This document shows positions 5,253 through 6,936 of a DNA stretch of 6,936 nucleotides, in pieces. Numbering within the stretch: the stretch's first letter is position 1; each line of letters starts with the position of its first letter. The notes below the pieces were generated by a model that made no database searches, was not told where the DNA came from, and saw only the letters and a program-made list of their open reading frames with translations. Source of the DNA: Verrucomicrobiota bacterium (GTDB lineage Bacteria > Verrucomicrobiota > Verrucomicrobiia > Opitutales > UBA953); assembly GCA_009924965.1 (NCBI GenBank), contig RFQN01000074.1, positions 1 to 6,936 of the forward strand, written 5' to 3'. Position numbers and translations under genes: made by a program.

Positions 5253-5828
5253 ATGTCGCTCATCGAAGTCCTCGTCGCTTTCCTTGGCGTCGTCTTTCTC
5301 GTTTTCGCCCTCTGGCCGTCCCCCCTCTCACCTAGCCAACAACGCATCATGAAACTCGCCTCCAACATCGTCGCCGTCCTCCTCGGCGCGATCTTCATCG
5401 TCTTCGGGCTGAACTTCTTCTTCCCGTTCATCACCATCCCGCATCCGCCGGAAGGTTCGCCGGCCGCCGCCTTCATCGGCGCGATGTACACCACGGGCTA
5501 CCTCAAGCTCGTGAAGGTCCTTGAGATTGTCGGTGGCCTGCTGCTGGTCCTGCCGCGCCTGCGCACGCTCGGCTTGGTCGTCATCGGTGCCATCGTCTTC
5601 AACATCGCCTGCATCCACCAGTTCCTGCTGCCCGCTCCCTATGCCGGCATCAAGGACCCGGTTCTCATCTTCGCGATCCTGGCCTGCTTGTTCCTGACCT
5701 ATGACGTCTGGAAGAAGTGCTGTGGCTCCTGCTGCTCCCAGTCTTCCTGCTGCGGTGGCGCCTCCTCCGAGGGCTCCTGCTGCTCGTCCGAAGCCAGCTC
5801 CGGCTGCTGCGGCGACATCCAGAAGTAA
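5253..5828 (+). CDS. DoxX-like membrane protein with a C-terminal tail of Cys-Cys pairs
   Basis: A 191-residue protein. Residues about 34-152 form four hydrophobic helices in a DoxX-like pattern (FGLNFFFPF near 51, TGYLKLVKVLEIVGGLLLVLP at 81-101, NIACIHQFLLP at 117-127). An extra hydrophobic segment (4-21) is present if translation begins at 5253. The in-frame ATG at 5349 (residue 33) would give a standard four-helix DoxX, so the start is unsettled. Neither has a Shine-Dalgarno. The tail after KK154-155 holds ten Cys as five adjacent pairs (156-157, 160-161, 166-167, 176-177, 185-186) in Ser/Gly. By the positive-inside rule (RLR at 102-104, KK before the tail) the tail should be cytoplasmic. 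Such a tail could bind metals like a metallothionein or cycle thiols; both ideas are inference. DoxX proteins elsewhere join membrane redox complexes. It is last in the pirin-CDGSH run and is followed by a strong terminator. Confidence 0.85.
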   Translation: MSLIEVLVAFLGVVFLVFALWPSPLSPSQQRIMKLASNIVAVLLGAIFIVFGLNFFFPFITIPHPPEGSPAAAFIGAMYTTGYLKLVKVLEIVGGLLLVLPRLRTLGLVVIGAIVFNIACIHQFLLPAPYAGIKDPVLIFAILACLFLTYDVWKKCCGSCCSQSSCCGGASSEGSCCSSEASSGCCGDIQK

Positions 5829-5849
5829 GCCTAGCCCCTATCGTGCACG

Positions 5850-5875
5850 AAGCCCCGGTACCCCCGGGGCTTTTT
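5850..5875 (+). terminator. Intrinsic terminator of the pirin-CDGSH-DoxX run
   Basis: AAGCCCCGG (5850-5858) pairs perfectly with CCGGGGCTT (5864-5872) across a five-base loop, and the T-run extends to 5875. It begins 21 bases after the stop of the DoxX-like gene. It has no A-tract on its left side, so it acts in the plus direction only. Its stem is identical to that of the terminator at 3301-3331. Confidence 0.92.
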
Positions 5876-5935
5876 GTTGTCTAGGCAGGGCGTCGGCGAG
5901 GCTGGGCTTGCTCGTGGTCGGAACCCGCCCAATAA

Positions 5936-5941
5936 AGAGGG
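5936..5941 (+). promoter_or_regulatory. Ribosome binding site of the dehydrogenase gene
   Basis: AGAGGG lies seven bases before the ATG at 5949. It is the best Shine-Dalgarno match in the window and fixes the start of the dehydrogenase. Confidence 0.75.
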
Positions 5942-5948
5942 CGTACCC

Positions 5949-6936
5949 ATGAAGGCCCTGCTGCTTACGGAATATAAGAAGATGTCCTACACGACCGTCG
6001 CCGACCCGGTCTGCGGCCCGTCCGACGTCCTCATCCAGGTCAAGGCCTGCGGCATCTGCGGGTCCGACATCCATGGATACGATGGGTCCACGGGCCGGCG
6101 CATCCCGCCGCTCGTCATGGGCCACGAGGCCGCCGGGGTCATCACCGGCGTCGGCGCCGAGGTGAAGCACCTCTCGCCGGGCCAGCGCGTCACCTTCGAC
6201 TCCACCGTGTTCTGCGGCGGCTGCGTCCATTGCCAGCGCGGCGACGTGAACCTGTGCGATAACCGTCAGGTCCTCGGCGTCTCCTGCGGCGACTACCGCC
6301 GCCATGGCGCCTTCGCCGAATTCGTCACCGTCCCCGCCCGCATCGTGCACGTGCTGCCCGACGCCTTAGGCTTCAACGAAGCTGCCATGATCGAAGCCGT
6401 CTCGGTCGGTGTGCACGCCGTACGCCTGACGCCGTGCGCGCCGGGCGACACCGCCGTGGTCGTCGGGACGGGCATGATCGGCCTGCTGACGCTGCAGGCC
6501 GCCAAGATCGCGGGCTTTGCCCAGGTCATCGCCGTCGACACCGAAGACTCCCGCCTCGACGTCGCCTGCGAGCTCGGCGCCACGCATCGCTTCAACGCCA
6601 AGACGGGCGGCGACCTGACGGAGTTCGTGAAGTCCCTGACGAAGGGGCAGGGCGCGGACGCCGCTTTCGAGTGCGTCGGCCTCAACGCCACGGTGCTTTC
6701 CGCCATCCATGCCGTCCGAAAAGGCGGCACGGTCACGCTCGTCGGCAACCTCTCGCCAAAGACCGAGCTCCCCTTGCAGGTGGTCGTCACCCGCCAACTG
6801 CGCCTGCAGGGCTCGTGTGCGTCTGCCGGCGAGATCCCGCGCTGCATCGAGCTCCTCGCAACCAAGCAGATCAAGGTCGACAAGATCATCTCCGCCGTCG
6901 CGCCGCTCGAGCAGGGCGCTGATTGGTTCGCCAAGC
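5949..6936 (+). CDS. Zinc-dependent medium-chain alcohol/polyol dehydrogenase (3' end cut by window edge)
   Basis: The frame is open from the ATG at 5949 to the right edge, giving 329 codons of an expected 340-350, so only the last few residues and the stop are missing. Catalytic zinc ligands are C37 in GICGSD, H59-E60 in GHEAAGV, and E149. The structural zinc lobe has C89, C92, C95 and C103. The Rossmann motif is GTGMIG (173-178), with D197 at the end of the second strand, which in this family favours NAD over NADP. GVSCGDYRRHGAFAEFV at 110-126 is typical of the sorbitol/threonine/galactitol-phosphate dehydrogenase-like branch. It should oxidise a secondary alcohol or polyol to a ketone in the cytosol; the substrate is not readable and no sugar-pathway neighbour is inside the window. 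It has its own Shine-Dalgarno and lies behind a terminator, so it begins a separate transcription unit that may continue beyond the edge. Confidence 0.94.
   Translation, partial: MKALLLTEYKKMSYTTVADPVCGPSDVLIQVKACGICGSDIHGYDGSTGRRIPPLVMGHEAAGVITGVGAEVKHLSPGQRVTFDSTVFCGGCVHCQRGDVNLCDNRQVLGVSCGDYRRHGAFAEFVTVPARIVHVLPDALGFNEAAMIEAVSVGVHAVRLTPCAPGDTAVVVGTGMIGLLTLQAAKIAGFAQVIAVDTEDSRLDVACELGATHRFNAKTGGDLTEFVKSLTKGQGADAAFECVGLNATVLSAIHAVRKGGTVTLVGNLSPKTELPLQVVVTRQLRLQGSCASAGEIPRCIELLATKQIKVDKIISAVAPLEQGADWFAK

Noticed and set aside
5908..5936. TTGCTC and AATAAA with a 17-base spacer as a promoter for the dehydrogenase
   Set aside because: The -10 box would overlap the strong Shine-Dalgarno at 5936-5941 and put the transcript start after it, so both cannot work for the same gene.
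6293..6934. Open frame on the minus strand opposite the dehydrogenase
   Set aside because: Shadow of the dehydrogenase, which keeps both zinc sites and the Rossmann motif in the plus frame.

Overview
The window is GC-rich bacterial chromosomal DNA, densely packed with seven protein-coding genes; two run off the edges. No RNA gene, insertion sequence, CRISPR array or phage module is visible. Five of the seven starts have no recognisable Shine-Dalgarno sequence, several products carry Sec-type signal peptides, and one is a multicopper oxidase fused to a redoxin domain. This combination would fit a Verrucomicrobiota- or Planctomycetota-like organism. That is an inference from style, since no phylogenetic marker gene is present.

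Layout from left to right. (1) A secreted metallophosphoesterase of the purple acid phosphatase type, on the minus strand, truncated by the left edge. (2) A divergent intergenic region of about 140 bp with an inverted repeat and helically phased GCTTA repeats. It leads into an exported multicopper oxidase on the plus strand with a Pro/Gly-rich N-terminal linker and a C-terminal thioredoxin-fold domain. (3) A bidirectional terminator separates this gene from a convergent, exported dienelactone-hydrolase-family protein on the minus strand. (4) A second divergent intergenic region of about 107 bp with a perfect TTAACC/GGTTAA palindrome leads into a compact plus-strand run of three genes: a YhhW-like pirin, a double-CDGSH iron-sulfur protein, and a DoxX-like membrane protein whose C-terminus is a tail of five Cys-Cys pairs. 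A strong intrinsic terminator ends this run. (5) A zinc-dependent, probably NAD-linked medium-chain dehydrogenase follows with its own Shine-Dalgarno site and is truncated by the right edge.

The theme is redox and metal handling. The oxidase and the metallophosphoesterase act outside the cytoplasm. The pirin (mononuclear iron), the double-CDGSH protein (two [2Fe-2S] clusters) and the Cys-tailed DoxX protein form a probable operon around iron, thiol or metal chemistry. The most unusual items are the Cys-Cys tail on the DoxX-like protein, its operon with pirin and CDGSH, and the multicopper oxidase-redoxin fusion. Functions beyond family level are inference.
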